Assembly: GCA_020849035.1 (NCBI GenBank)
Contig: JADLHC010000015.1
Location: 1 to 33,491 of the forward strand
Reading direction: 5' to 3'
Origin: Planctomycetia bacterium
Lineage (GTDB): Bacteria; Planctomycetota; MHYJ01; WSZJ01
Length of the DNA stretch: 33,491 bases
Of the stretch, positions 1 through 8,374 are shown piece after piece (position 1 is the first letter of the stretch; every line of letters starts with the position of its first letter). The notes under the pieces are model-generated. The model worked only from the letters and a program-made list of their open reading frames with translations, was not told the origin of the DNA and did not search any database. A program made the translations under genes and the position numbers.

Positions 1-532
1 GAGCCGGTGCCTGTGCCCGTCGTGCCAGAAGAAGCGGCAGGTGGAGTTCGGCGAGTGGGTCGCGACGGAGCTGATGGAGGCGGTGCCGCACCGGCACGTC
101 GTGCTCTCGGTCCCGCGCCGCCTGCGGCTGTTTTTCCGCCGCAACCGCGAGCGGCTGCCGAAGCTCGCGCGGGCGGCGTAGGAGTCGGTGAAGGAGCTGC
201 TGGTCGCCGCGGCCGGTGACGGAAGCGCCGTCCCCGGAGCCGTGGCGTGCGTCCAGACGTACGGCAACCTCCTCGACTGGAAACTGTTCCGCCACAAGGT
301 CCTGCGCATGCTCCAGGACGAGGACGCGGTGGACGACGCCGTCGTCGCCTCCATGCTGGCGTGGCACCACACCGGCTTCGGCCCCCACGTCGGCGCCGAG
401 ATCGCCGCGGCTGACGGGCGCGGCCGCGAGAACGTCGCCCGCTACCTGTGCCACCCGCCCGTCGCCCTCGGCCGCATCATGGCGCAGGACTCCGCGGCGC
501 GGGGCGTAGCTCCCCCTGCGGGACGGACCTAG
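1..532 (+). pseudogene. IS91-family transposase remnant (5' end outside window)
   Basis: Read from base 2, the frame gives the hallmarks of IS91/IS801-type transposases. A zinc-finger CPSCQKKR is followed by VEFGEW, then PHRHVVLSVP, then after a gap FRHKVLRML and a tail like ENVARYLCHPP. The copy is dead in two ways. A TAG stop at 179-181 falls where relatives have Trp in an A-W-E-S motif. The central part with the His-rich HUH catalytic region is missing: the sequence jumps from QTYGNLL straight to WKLFRHKV. The frame ends at TAG 530-532, whose bases also form the -10 box of the next gene. In this family the enzyme mobilises DNA by rolling-circle transposition; this copy cannot. Family assignment rests on remembered motifs. 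Confidence 0.75.
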
Positions 533-535
533 AAT
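530..535 (+). promoter_or_regulatory. -10 box TAGAAT, leaderless promoter
   Basis: TAGAAT lies 6 nt before the GTG start at 542, with no Shine-Dalgarno between. Transcription would begin at or next to the start codon. The same arrangement precedes five other genes in the window. No clear -35 box is visible. Confidence 0.5.
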
Positions 536-541
536 GCCGCC

Positions 542-3310
542 GTGACCCAGGAGCGCCGCACCGTCGTCGTCCTCTTCGCCCACGCCGGGGGGCTGGCGGA
601 CATCCCGGAAGCCGGGCGCGCCCCCGCGACGGACGCCGTGTTCGGGCGGATGCGGGACGCGGTGGAGAAGCACGGCGGCGTGGTGGACAAGGCGTTCGGC
701 GAAACGCTGATGGCGGTGTTCGGGGCGCCGGTGGCGCACGTGGATGACGCGGCGCGGGCCGTGCGCGCGGCGCTCGAAATCGTGCTCGACGGGCCGGCGA
801 AGGAGCGCGGGGCGGCGCTGGCCCTCCGCGCCGGCCTGAACCGCGGCGAAGTCCTCTGGGGCGCGGTCGCGGGGACGCAGGCGACGGCGATGGGCGACGC
901 GGTCAACGTCGCGCACCGGCTGATGGAGCTCGCGGCGCCGGGAACGATCCTGGCGTCGAAGGCGGTGGCGGACGCCTGTCCCGACCGCGCCTTCACCGCG
1001 CGCGGGCCGATGGCCCTCCGTGGCCGCGAAGGCACCGTCGAAGCCCTGGAGGCCCACGACCGCCTCCGCGACCGGACCGAGATGCGCCTCTCGCCGGCGA
1101 TGGGGACCTTCGTGGGACGCGAGAAGGAGCTCGAGGAGCTCGCCGGCGCGATCGCGAAAGGCGGCGAGGCGATCCTGCTCCGCGGCGGGGCGGGATCGGG
1201 GAAGAGCCGCCTGCTCGCCGAGGCACGGCGCCTGCTGCGCTCGAGGGCCCCGGCGGTGCGCGCCGTGGTCGGCCGATCCCGCGACGGCGCCCCGCTGCCG
1301 CTTCTCGCGTTCCGCGAAATCCTCTCCCTCGAACTGCGCGTCTCCCCCGCCGCGGGCCCCGGCCCGCTCGTGCAGGCCCTCGAGCGCGACCTCGGCCCCA
1401 CGCGGGCCCACCTCGTCGCGCTTTCCGCCGGCGCCGCCCCCGAGGACTCCCCCGTCCGCGGCCTCGCGCCCGCCGCCGCCGCCGCTGAGGCCGCCGCCGC
1501 CTGGGCCGACTGGCTCCGCGCCCGCGCCGCCGGCGAGAGCCTTCTCGTCTGCCTGGAGGACCTCCAGTGGGCGGACCGGGCGACGCTGGACCTGGCGGGA
1601 AACCTCGCCGCGTCGCTCCGCGGCTCGCGCGTCGCGATCGTCGCCTCCATGCGCCCCGGCCCCGCCGCCCCCGCGGGGTTCCGCGAACTGGCGGTCGGCG
1701 AGCTGGGCAGCGCCCCGTCGCGCGCCCTTCTCGAGGCGGCGCTGGGCGGCCGCGCGACCGACGACCTCGCCCGCTGGTCCGAGGAGCGTTCCGGCGGCAA
1801 CCCCTACTTCATCGAGGCCCTCGCCGCGCATTTCCGCGCTGCAGGGGCCGTCACCGGGCCGCCCTTCGCGCTCCGCCCCGGCGCGCCGCCGATCCCGGAC
1901 AGCCTGCACGGGCTGCTCGTGGCCTCGATCGACGCCCTTCCCCAGGAGGAGCGCGCGGCGCTGAAGACGGCGAGCGTGTTCGGGCGGACGTTCTGGTCGG
2001 GGCTCGCGTCGGCGCTGGCGGGGCACGACCTCGCGCCGGCGTTCGCGGCGTCCTGCGACCGCGGCGTGCTGTTCCGGCAGGAGCGCTCGATGCTGCCGGG
2101 AGACGAGGAGCTGGCGTTCCGGCACGCGCTGCTCCGCGACGCGGCGTACTCGCTGCTGACGAAGCGCGACCGGGCGCGGCTTCACGGCGCCGCGGCGGAC
2201 CGGCTGGCGGCGATCGGCCGCTCGGGCGCGCGCGGCGTGCTGTCCCTCGCCGCGGGGCACAGCGAGGCCGCGGGCCGCCCCTCGGAGGCCGCCGGGCTCT
2301 GGATGGCCGCACTCTCGGAGGCGCGCCGCGAGCACGTGCACGCCGAACTCCTCGACTGCGCCCGCAATGCCCTCCGCCTCGGCGCGAGAGGCGAGGCGGC
2401 GAAGAGCCTCGCGGGGGCCCTTCTCGGCCTCGGCCGCTACGCCGAGGCGCTCGAGTTCTGCCGGAAGCTGCAGGACGATCCGTCGCAGCCGCCCGACCTC
2501 CGCTCCCACGCCCGCGCGACGGCGGGACGATGCCTCGTGCCGATGGGACGGGTCGCCGAGGCGATGGCGCGCTACGACGCGGCGCTCGCCGGGACGGACG
2601 ACCCGGCCGAGCGCCTCGAGGCGCTTCGACTCAAGGCCGAGCTTCTGTTTCGACTGAAGCGCGTGGACGAGGCGGAGGCGGCGCTTCGGCTCGCCCGCGC
2701 CGAGGTGGCGCGCAAGCAGTCGGGGAACGCGCGGCGGGACGCGGCGCTGCTGGGGACGATGGAGGGGATCCTGCTCGACGAGCGCGGGGACTACGTCGCG
2801 GGGCTGACGGCGTTCGACGAGGCGCTGGCGATGTGGCGCGGGCTGGGCGAGGCGGCAGGCCTCGTGTGGACCATCGGCAACCGCGGGAACTGCCTCGATG
2901 CCCTCGGGCGGAAGGACGAGGCCCTGGCGGCGCAGGTCGAGGCGCTCTCGATCTTCGAGAAGATGGGGGATCGCCGCGGCATGGCCGTCGCGCTCAACAA
3001 CATCGGGAAGACGCGCAACGAGCGCAACGACCTCCCCGGCGCCCGCGCCGCCTGGGAGCGCGCCTTCGAACTGAACGTGGCCCTGGGATTCGTGAGCGCG
3101 ATCGTCGAGGTCGGCCTCCTGGTCGCCGCGGCCCGCCGCGCGGACGGCGACCACGCCGGCGCGGCGGCCGCCGCCCGGATCGTCCTCGACGCGGCCCCCC
3201 GGATGTCGGGCGGCGAGGCGCGCGAGAAGGCGATCGAGTCCGCCCGTCCCTTTCTCGCGCCGACGGGATTCCAGGATCCTGCGGGTTCGAAACCGGTCCG
3301 GGGCTCCTGA
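542..3310 (+). CDS. Class III cyclase-like / AAA ATPase / TPR regulatory protein
   Basis: A 922-residue protein from a GTG start placed 6 nt after a -10 box. Residues 7-150 resemble a class III adenylate/guanylate cyclase domain, with GETLMAVFG near 53 and GDAVNVAHRL near 118. An AAA-type ATPase follows: Walker A GGAGSGKS at 215-222 and Walker B LLVCLEDLQWAD near 334-345. The C-terminal half is alpha-helical TPR-like. This order is typical of large soluble cyclase/AAA/TPR signalling proteins. The two metal-binding Asp positions of the cyclase look changed: His in VLFAH where FAD is usual, and Glu in GET where GD is usual. The domain may therefore bind a ligand rather than make cAMP. The Asn and Arg of the last motif are kept. 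Partners are unknown. Confidence 0.85.
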   Translation: MTQERRTVVVLFAHAGGLADIPEAGRAPATDAVFGRMRDAVEKHGGVVDKAFGETLMAVFGAPVAHVDDAARAVRAALEIVLDGPAKERGAALALRAGLNRGEVLWGAVAGTQATAMGDAVNVAHRLMELAAPGTILASKAVADACPDRAFTARGPMALRGREGTVEALEAHDRLRDRTEMRLSPAMGTFVGREKELEELAGAIAKGGEAILLRGGAGSGKSRLLAEARRLLRSRAPAVRAVVGRSRDGAPLPLLAFREILSLELRVSPAAGPGPLVQALERDLGPTRAHLVALSAGAAPEDSPVRGLAPAAAAAEAAAAWADWLRARAAGESLLVCLEDLQWADRATLDLAGNLAASLRGSRVAIVASMRPGPAAPAGFRELAVGELGSAPSRALLEAALGGRATDDLARWSEERSGGNPYFIEALAAHFRAAGAVTGPPFALRPGAPPIPDSLHGLLVASIDALPQEERAALKTASVFGRTFWSGLASALAGHDLAPAFAASCDRGVLFRQERSMLPGDEELAFRHALLRDAAYSLLTKRDRARLHGAAADRLAAIGRSGARGVLSLAAGHSEAAGRPSEAAGLWMAALSEARREHVHAELLDCARNALRLGARGEAAKSLAGALLGLGRYAEALEFCRKLQDDPSQPPDLRSHARATAGRCLVPMGRVAEAMARYDAALAGTDDPAERLEALRLKAELLFRLKRVDEAEAALRLARAEVARKQSGNARRDAALLGTMEGILLDERGDYVAGLTAFDEALAMWRGLGEAAGLVWTIGNRGNCLDALGRKDEALAAQVEALSIFEKMGDRRGMAVALNNIGKTRNERNDLPGARAAWERAFELNVALGFVSAIVEVGLLVAAARRADGDHAGAAAAARIVLDAAPRMSGGEAREKAIESARPFLAPTGFQDPAGSKPVRGS

Positions 3311-3334
3311 CCGGGCGGCGCGGTAGAGCGGGGC

Positions 3335-3994
3335 ATGCGCTGCGCCCTCCTGGTGGTCGTGCCGTACCTTGCCGGATGCGCGACCCGCCAGTCGCCCCTC
3401 GAAAGCGGGCTGTGGGAGTCCGGCGTCCGCCCGCCCGAGCGAACGCCGCTATCTCGTCGCCCCCGGGGAGTTCGCGGCGTTCTGCAATCACATCAACTGG
3501 GGATTTGAACCCGACCGCGGGATGTGAGGCCGGGCCTTCCTCCTCGACGAAGGCGCCGAGAGGCCGAACGTCATCCACGAAGTGACGGGCCCGCCGGAGC
3601 TGCCTCCGCAGTGGCTGAAGGCCATTCTCCGCGAGCCGATCACCGGTTCGATCCTGGAAGTGCTGCCGGAGGGACGGCTGCGGGTCGATCTCGGAAGCGC
3701 CGACGGCGTTTTCGAGCAGATGGATCTTCGCACGGCCGACGAGCAGGGTCGATTCCTGACGTTCCTGCACGCCGTCACAGTCTCGGAGCACGAAAGCATC
3801 CTCGCCCCGCGTACGCCGGTGCAGGACGGCGCCGCAACCCGGCTGGAAGGTCACCTGCGATGCGAGAGGCGCGGAGTACGCGCCGCGGTAGAGGCTCGCC
3901 GTGCAAGGTGCCGCCGGATGGCCTGTGCAACGGGACGAACCTGACCGAGTTTTCCTGCAGCCTGACGGGCGAGTCCGGCACGATTCCGCGATGA
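3335..3994 (+). pseudogene. Degenerate lipoprotein gene with several frameshifts
   Basis: This stretch has no intact gene, but protein-like sequence passes through all three frames. ATG 3335 gives a lipoprotein signal with lipobox LAGC. A shift is then needed to enter the frame reading RRYLVAPGEFAAFCNHIN, which meets TGA at 3525-3527 and resumes with GRAFLLDEGAERPN and a long segment (TGPPELPPQWLKAIL, LRVDLGSADGVFEQMDL) to about 3820. Two more shifts lead through VTCDARGAEYAP to SPCKVPPDGLCNGTNLTEF, ending at TGA 3992-3994. The GSADGVF segment recalls small beta-barrel repeats of surface lipoproteins. I do not recognise the family. The TGA has no CxxC context and no matching hairpin, so decay (or assembly error) is likelier than recoding. 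Confidence 0.5.
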
Positions 3995-4044
3995 GCTGCC
4001 CATGTGCCATGAGAATCCGGCTCCGGAGGCCGCCCCCTCCCTGC

Positions 4045-4050
4045 TACCCT
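4045..4050 (+). promoter_or_regulatory. Possible -10 box TACCCT for Sec protein A gene
   Basis: TACCCT sits about 30 nt before ATG 4081 and would give a leader of about 24 nt carrying the AGGAG ribosome site at 4070-4074. The same hexamer occurs at 21596 before the Cys/Sec thioredoxin pair. No -35 box was recognised. Confidence 0.35.
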
Positions 4051-4080
4051 TGGGCCTCGACTCGACTCAGGAGACCCCCC

Positions 4081-5007
4081 ATGACCCGCGCCGTCGCCGC
4101 CGTGCTGCTCGCCCTTCTCGCCCCGGCCTTCGCGCTCGCCGGCGAGCCGTCGCAGGACGAGCTGAAGAAGAAGAAGGAAGAAGTCCTGAAGGACGCCTTC
4201 CTCAAGAAGGCCCCCTGGAACCTCGACTACGACAAGGCGCTGGCGGAGGCGAAGAAGACGGGGAAGCCCGTCTTCGCGTACTTCTCGCGTTCCTACGCCC
4301 CCTGACCCTTCTGCAAGCAGGTTGAGGGCGGCGCCCTCAGCGACAAGGAGTTCCCGAAGCTCGCGGCGAAGGCGGTGCTGTTCTTCCACCTGACGACGCA
4401 CATCGAGGGGGAGAAGAACGAGAAGCTGTACGAGGAGAAGGGCGGCGGCGGGTTCCCGGCGTTCCTCGTGCTGGACGAGAAGGGAGACGTGATCGTCAAG
4501 CACGCCGGGGAACGGTCGGTGGCGGAGTTCGGGAAGACGATCGACCGGGCCGCGAACTTCATGGCGGTGCGGAAGAAGGCGGAGGGAGGCGACAAGCCCG
4601 CCGGGATCGACCTGGCGATCGCGAAGCTCGACCTCGGCATGATCAAGGCGGAGGAGGCGAAGAAGGCGATCGCGGAGCTGGGCGAGCCGACGAAGGAGCA
4701 GCAGGCGCGGCTCGACGCGGCGCTCCTGAACGCGGAGGTGACGGCGATCGCGACCGCGGCGGGCAAGGACCGGGCGTCGGCCGGCAGGCAGTTCAACGAC
4801 ATGAAGGCGGCCGGGAAGATCCCGACCGGGACGAGCGAGCGGATGACGTTCTGGGGCTGCATCCTCGACTGGGCCGAGGCCGAGGGAGACGCGGCGGCGT
4901 TCGAGGAGGCGCTCGGCAAGCTCCGGGAGGCGGTCGGCGCGAACGCGAACAAGAAGTACTTCGAGACGAAGGAAGCGACGCTGAAGAAGCTGAAGTCGAA
5001 GAAGTAG
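4081..5007 (+). CDS. Secreted thioredoxin-like selenoprotein A (UPFC active site)
   Basis: Read through the in-frame TGA at 4303-4305, this is one 308-residue protein with Sec at position 75. A signal peptide (about 1-20, ending ALA-G) is followed by a Lys-rich helix. The thioredoxin-like fold then has FAYFSRSYAP-U-PFC (U75, C78) and the cis-Pro loop GGGFPAFLVLDEKG (Pro126). A helical C-terminal half ends in Lys. U takes the place of the nucleophilic first Cys of CxxC. ATG 4081 has AGGAG 7 nt upstream. Protein C (31684-32676) is a clear paralogue with U at the same place, flanked by the same FAYFSRSY. A hairpin suited to a SECIS follows the TGA, and a terminator follows the gene. It is probably a periplasmic thiol/disulfide or peroxide-handling oxidoreductase; its substrate is unknown. 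Ordinary annotation would split it at the TGA. Confidence 0.9.
4324..4338 (+). promoter_or_regulatory. Bacterial SECIS hairpin for U75 of protein A
   Basis: GAGGGC (4324-4329) pairs perfectly with GCCCTC (4333-4338) around the loop GGC. The loop starts 25 nt after the TGA and opens with GG. A short stem with a G in the first loop positions, about 16-37 nt downstream of UGA, is what SelB recognises in known bacterial SECIS elements. The hairpin lies inside the coding frame, as expected in bacteria. Confidence 0.75.
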
Positions 5008-5017
5008 CGGAAAACGA

Positions 5018-5055
5018 GCGGGGGCTGGCGCCTGTCGGTGCCAGCCCCCGCGTTT
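5018..5055. terminator. Bidirectional rho-independent terminator
   Basis: A 12-bp perfect stem (5018-5029 with 5040-5051) encloses a 10-nt loop. It is followed by GTTT on the plus side, and by CGTTTT when read on the minus strand. It lies between two convergent genes and can serve both. Confidence 0.85.
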
Positions 5056-5074
5056 CGTTCCGGCAGAGGATGGA

Positions 5075-7957
5075 CTACGGGAAGCTCACCTCCCCGAGAT
5101 CCAGCACCTCCTTCACGTCCTTCAGCCGCCGCGTCACCTCGATCTTCTCCTGGTTCGGGCGGCCCCAGTTCTTGTAGATGCGGATCTGCACGGTGGTCGC
5201 GCCGGCGAGGACCTGCTGCCGGTTGCCGTAGAAGTCGATCTTGATCTGGAACTTGCCGGACACCGCCTTCTTCACGAGGAATTCCTCGGGGCCGTAGCCC
5301 TGGGTGAAGTCGCAGCCGAACCGGCCGCCGCTCGTCGTGGCGCGGTGGCCGTAGAACGCCTTCTCGCCCGTGGGCTCGATGACCCAGAGGTCCATGTCGC
5401 ACGCGTCGGCGTCCCAGGTGAGGGTGACGCGGAGGTCGCACGGGAGAGACGCGACGAGGTCGGAAGGCAGGCTGTGGTACGTCTTCCCGGTCTTCACGCG
5501 ACACTCCTCGGCGATCTCGTTCAGCTCGCCGAGGGCGAGGATTTCGAGCTCGGGGAAGCGCCCGTCCCAGTTGCCCAGGACGACCTTCTCGAGAAGGGCG
5601 ATCGCCTCGGCGTACTCGGCGCGCTTTGCCAGCACGAGGCCGAGGTCGCGGTACGACTGGGGCTCCTCGGGGCGGAGGCGGAGGACGTCGCGGAAGATCT
5701 CGGCGGCGAGGGCGGTCTCGTCCATCTGGTCGAGGCGGTGGGCGAGGATGCGGAGGAGCTGCGGGCTGCCAAGGTCCATCTCGGCGACGTTGGAGAGGAC
5801 CCGGAGGGCGGTCCTGCGGTCCTTGCGCTCGTCGAGGAAGAAGTCGGCGCAGTCGAGGAAGAACGCGGACGAATTGCCGTATTCCGCGCGGAGCTTCCCG
5901 TAGGCGGCCCAGGCGTCGTCGCCGGCGGCGCGGAGGGCCTTGAGGTAGGGCGTGTCCGGGGACCATGGCTTGAGGGTGATGCCGGGGGCCGGGGCGCCGT
6001 GGTCCTTCCCGTCCTTGCTCTTGGAGAGCTCCTCCTCGTCCCTCAGCCCACCGGCGCCGAGGCCCTGCCGCGACCGCTCGGCGGGGGACGCGTCGCCGGC
6101 GGGCGGGCGGCCGGCCGTCCTGGGGGACGGCGCGTCGCCGGAGTCCTTCTTCGCGGTGTCTTCCCACTTGAACCCCGGCGGAACGACGAAGTCCTTCTTC
6201 CACCACTCGACCCGCGCGAGCCAGAGGCCGCGGACCCAGGTGAGCTTCTCGCCGCGGGTCTTCTCGGCGGCGACCTTCTCCTTTTCGATCCGCTCGAAGT
6301 ACGCGTCCTGCATCTCCTTCGGCGGCATGACCCGGTAGCGGACGTACTGGTCGAGCGTCTCGAGGACGAGCAGCGACGTGCGGGGCGTGACGATCCCGTT
6401 CCTGAGCCCGAGCTGGAGGATCTCCTCCTCGTGCGCCGCGGCCGGGACGAGGCTCGCGACCTTCCGGCGCGCCCAGGTCCGCGCGGCGCGGGCGCCCTCC
6501 CCCGCCGCCGGGCCGATCGTGAACGGCACGGTCCAGGTCTTCCCCGAGGCGTCGCGGAAGCGGGCCTTCGCCTCGACGGCGGCGTCGCCGGCCGCGCGGC
6601 CCGCGATGCCGAAGATGCGGTCCGCCCGGCAAGGGGCCGGGGGCAGCACGTCCGTCACGCCCTCGCCCTCGACGCCGAGGAAGATCACGGGCTCCGTCTT
6701 CCACGCCGCGAGGCACTCCTCCGGCTTCCGCGTCGTCAGGTCGAACAGGTGACCCGTCGCGATGCGGTCGAGCACCGACCGGTCGGAGCGCGCCTGCGAG
6801 CAGAGCACATGCACAGGCTTCGAGCCCGGCCCGGGCAGCGCGTGCCCGACCGTCGCCATCCCGTCCGTGCACAGGACGATCGCGTCGGCTCGGCCGTCGT
6901 ACGCGGAGAAGTCGAGCCCGTCGAAGCGGCTGCCGCCGTCGGAAAGGAGTCCCGCGAGGCGCGCCAGCAGCGCGTCCGCCTTGCCGTCCGCGACCGTGAA
7001 ATCCTCCTCGAACAGGATCGCGTTCGAGAACGCGACAAGATGCACCTCCGCCTTCCCCAGCCACGCGAACCACGCCGCCAGCAGGTCGCGCTCGACCTGC
7101 GTCCCCGTCCGCGACGCCGAGGCGTCCCAGAACAGCGCCACGCGGCCGGGCTTCGCCTCGCTCGACGACGCCTCTCCCACCGGCAGAACCGCCGAGAACA
7201 CCCGGCCTTCCTTCGTCGTCTCGCCGGTCACGCGCGGCGCTTCGAGGGGTGGAAGGGTGAGGACGAGGTCCCACGCGACCTCAATGTCCTTGCCTTCGGC
7301 GCTCGCCCGGAACGTCTGCGCCTTCGCGTCCGCCACGACGTCCAGGTCGTCGGGAAGCTGCGCGCGCCGGCCGCCGGCGATCCCGGAGACCTCGGGCACC
7401 ACGCCGCTCGCCGTGACTTCCAGGACGAAGTTCTTCAGCTTCCCGAGCCGCAGCGGCACCACGAAGCCCTGCGACGCTTCCCACTCCCACGCGATCACGC
7501 AGCGCTTCGTCCCCTTCGCGGGGATCGGATAAACGCGCGTCTGGAAGACGTTCCCCTGCACCCACTCGACGAGCCCGGGATCCACGTTCCGGCGGACCTC
7601 GCTCTCGAAGGCGACGCGCGCCTTCTCGCGCTCGACGACCGACGCCTCGCGCAGCGTTCCGTCCACCTCCAGCGCAAACGCCGTCACCGTCGCCTCCGGC
7701 GGCAGCGCCAGCACGAGCTGCCCCTCGAGCACGCGGTCGAGCTCGTTGCCGAATGTCAGGTCGAGTTCGGTGCGGGCGAGCGAGCCGCGAAGGTCCACGC
7801 GGACGCGCGCCGCAACCGGCGCGAGCGGCCGCGAAGGCTTGTCCGGCTCCGGACGGACGAGCAGCACCGGCGGCCTGAGCGGCTCGATCGCCGCGTTCTG
7901 CGCCAGGACGGGAACGGCGGAAGCGAACAGGGCGAGGCCCAGCAAAAGCGGCTTCAT
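5075..7957 (-). CDS. Secreted VIT / vWFA domain protein with C-terminal DUF2135-like domain
   Basis: A 960-residue protein with a signal peptide (about 1-19, ending VLA). Residues 50-160 form a VIT (vault inter-alpha-trypsin) domain. A vWFA domain follows from about 272, with a MIDAS-type DASAS at 278-282 and a later TDGM. A middle linker is rich in charge and low in complexity, and a short helical TPR-like part follows. The last 120 residues, with DLRVTLTWDADACDMDLWV, resemble the YfaP/DUF2135 domain. It probably acts at the cell surface or in the periplasm in metal-dependent adhesion or assembly. The start has GAGGAT upstream and a TATCCT -10 box. It is convergent with Sec protein A and divergent from the PqqD-like gene. 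Confidence 0.85.
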   Translation of the reverse strand: MKPLLLGLALFASAVPVLAQNAAIEPLRPPVLLVRPEPDKPSRPLAPVAARVRVDLRGSLARTELDLTFGNELDRVLEGQLVLALPPEATVTAFALEVDGTLREASVVEREKARVAFESEVRRNVDPGLVEWVQGNVFQTRVYPIPAKGTKRCVIAWEWEASQGFVVPLRLGKLKNFVLEVTASGVVPEVSGIAGGRRAQLPDDLDVVADAKAQTFRASAEGKDIEVAWDLVLTLPPLEAPRVTGETTKEGRVFSAVLPVGEASSSEAKPGRVALFWDASASRTGTQVERDLLAAWFAWLGKAEVHLVAFSNAILFEEDFTVADGKADALLARLAGLLSDGGSRFDGLDFSAYDGRADAIVLCTDGMATVGHALPGPGSKPVHVLCSQARSDRSVLDRIATGHLFDLTTRKPEECLAAWKTEPVIFLGVEGEGVTDVLPPAPCRADRIFGIAGRAAGDAAVEAKARFRDASGKTWTVPFTIGPAAGEGARAARTWARRKVASLVPAAAHEEEILQLGLRNGIVTPRTSLLVLETLDQYVRYRVMPPKEMQDAYFERIEKEKVAAEKTRGEKLTWVRGLWLARVEWWKKDFVVPPGFKWEDTAKKDSGDAPSPRTAGRPPAGDASPAERSRQGLGAGGLRDEEELSKSKDGKDHGAPAPGITLKPWSPDTPYLKALRAAGDDAWAAYGKLRAEYGNSSAFFLDCADFFLDERKDRRTALRVLSNVAEMDLGSPQLLRILAHRLDQMDETALAAEIFRDVLRLRPEEPQSYRDLGLVLAKRAEYAEAIALLEKVVLGNWDGRFPELEILALGELNEIAEECRVKTGKTYHSLPSDLVASLPCDLRVTLTWDADACDMDLWVIEPTGEKAFYGHRATTSGGRFGCDFTQGYGPEEFLVKKAVSGKFQIKIDFYGNRQQVLAGATTVQIRIYKNWGRPNQEKIEVTRRLKDVKEVLDLGEVSFP

Positions 7958-7988
7958 GCGGAGATCCTCGATGGGTGCGAGCGGCCAC

Positions 7989-7994
7989 AGGATA
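7989..7994 (-). promoter_or_regulatory. -10 box TATCCT for the VIT/vWFA gene
   Basis: On the minus strand TATCCT lies about 31 nt before ATG 7957, leaving a short leader that contains AGGAT as ribosome site. It shares the 123-bp divergent region with the PqqD-like gene. Confidence 0.4.
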
Positions 7995-8068
7995 GACGGC
8001 CGGGCGGGGGCGCCGGTTCCCCGAATTCGAGAGCTCCGCGGGCGAACGCCGGGCCGCGCCCCCGGTGC

Positions 8069-8074
8069 TATGAT
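8069..8074 (+). promoter_or_regulatory. -10 box TATGAT, leaderless promoter
   Basis: TATGAT ends 6 nt before ATG 8081 and no Shine-Dalgarno is present. The spacing predicts a transcript starting at the start codon. Confidence 0.5.
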
Positions 8075-8080
8075 CCGCGC

Positions 8081-8362
8081 ATGCCCCTTCCCCCCGCGGC
8101 GCGCATCGTCGTCCCCTCCGAGACGCTCGTGCGGATCGTGGACGGGCAGGCCGTCCTCCTGAGCCTGAAGACCGAGCGGTACTATGGTCTCGACGACGTG
8201 GGGACGCGGATCTGGGATCTTCTCGCGGCGGGGAAGACGCTCGCAGAGACGGCCGCCGTCCTGGCCGGGGAGTTCGACGCGCCCGCCGGGAAGATCGAGG
8301 AGGACATGCAGGCGCTCCTGGCGGAGCTCCTGCGGGAGGGGCTCGTCGAAAGCCGGGCCTGA
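8081..8362 (+). CDS. PqqD-like peptide-binding protein
   Basis: A 93-residue protein with the PqqD pattern: an N-terminal beta part (VPSETLVRIVDGQAVLLSL), then YYGLDDVGTRIWDLL, then a winged-helix-like part ending in LLRELVE-type helix sequence. PqqD proteins and domains are chaperones that hand a precursor peptide to a radical SAM or similar modifying enzyme. No precursor, radical SAM enzyme or transporter is seen nearby, so the partner must be elsewhere or the protein has another role. The start at ATG 8081 is set by the -10 box 6 nt upstream. It converges with the PAC2 gene, with 12 bp between their stops. Confidence 0.8.
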   Translation: MPLPPAARIVVPSETLVRIVDGQAVLLSLKTERYYGLDDVGTRIWDLLAAGKTLAETAAVLAGEFDAPAGKIEEDMQALLAELLREGLVESRA

Positions 8363-8374
8363 GGGCCGGGAGCC

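Noticed and set aside
3525..3527. TGA in the 3335-3994 remnant as a further Sec codon
   Set aside because: No Cys motif lies around it, no hairpin with a GG loop at +24/25 follows, and the gene has other frameshifts.
4303..4305. TGA as a reassigned Trp or Gly codon throughout the genome
   Set aside because: Many genes here end in TGA (for example 542-3310, 8081-8362, 15175-15462), and the three coding TGAs fall only in the first position of CxxC with a hairpin after them.
5345..8080. Long open frame on the plus strand opposite the VIT/vWFA gene
   Set aside because: It is a shadow produced by high GC; the minus strand has signal peptide, domain motifs and ribosome site. Only the last 93 codons (8081-8362) are real.
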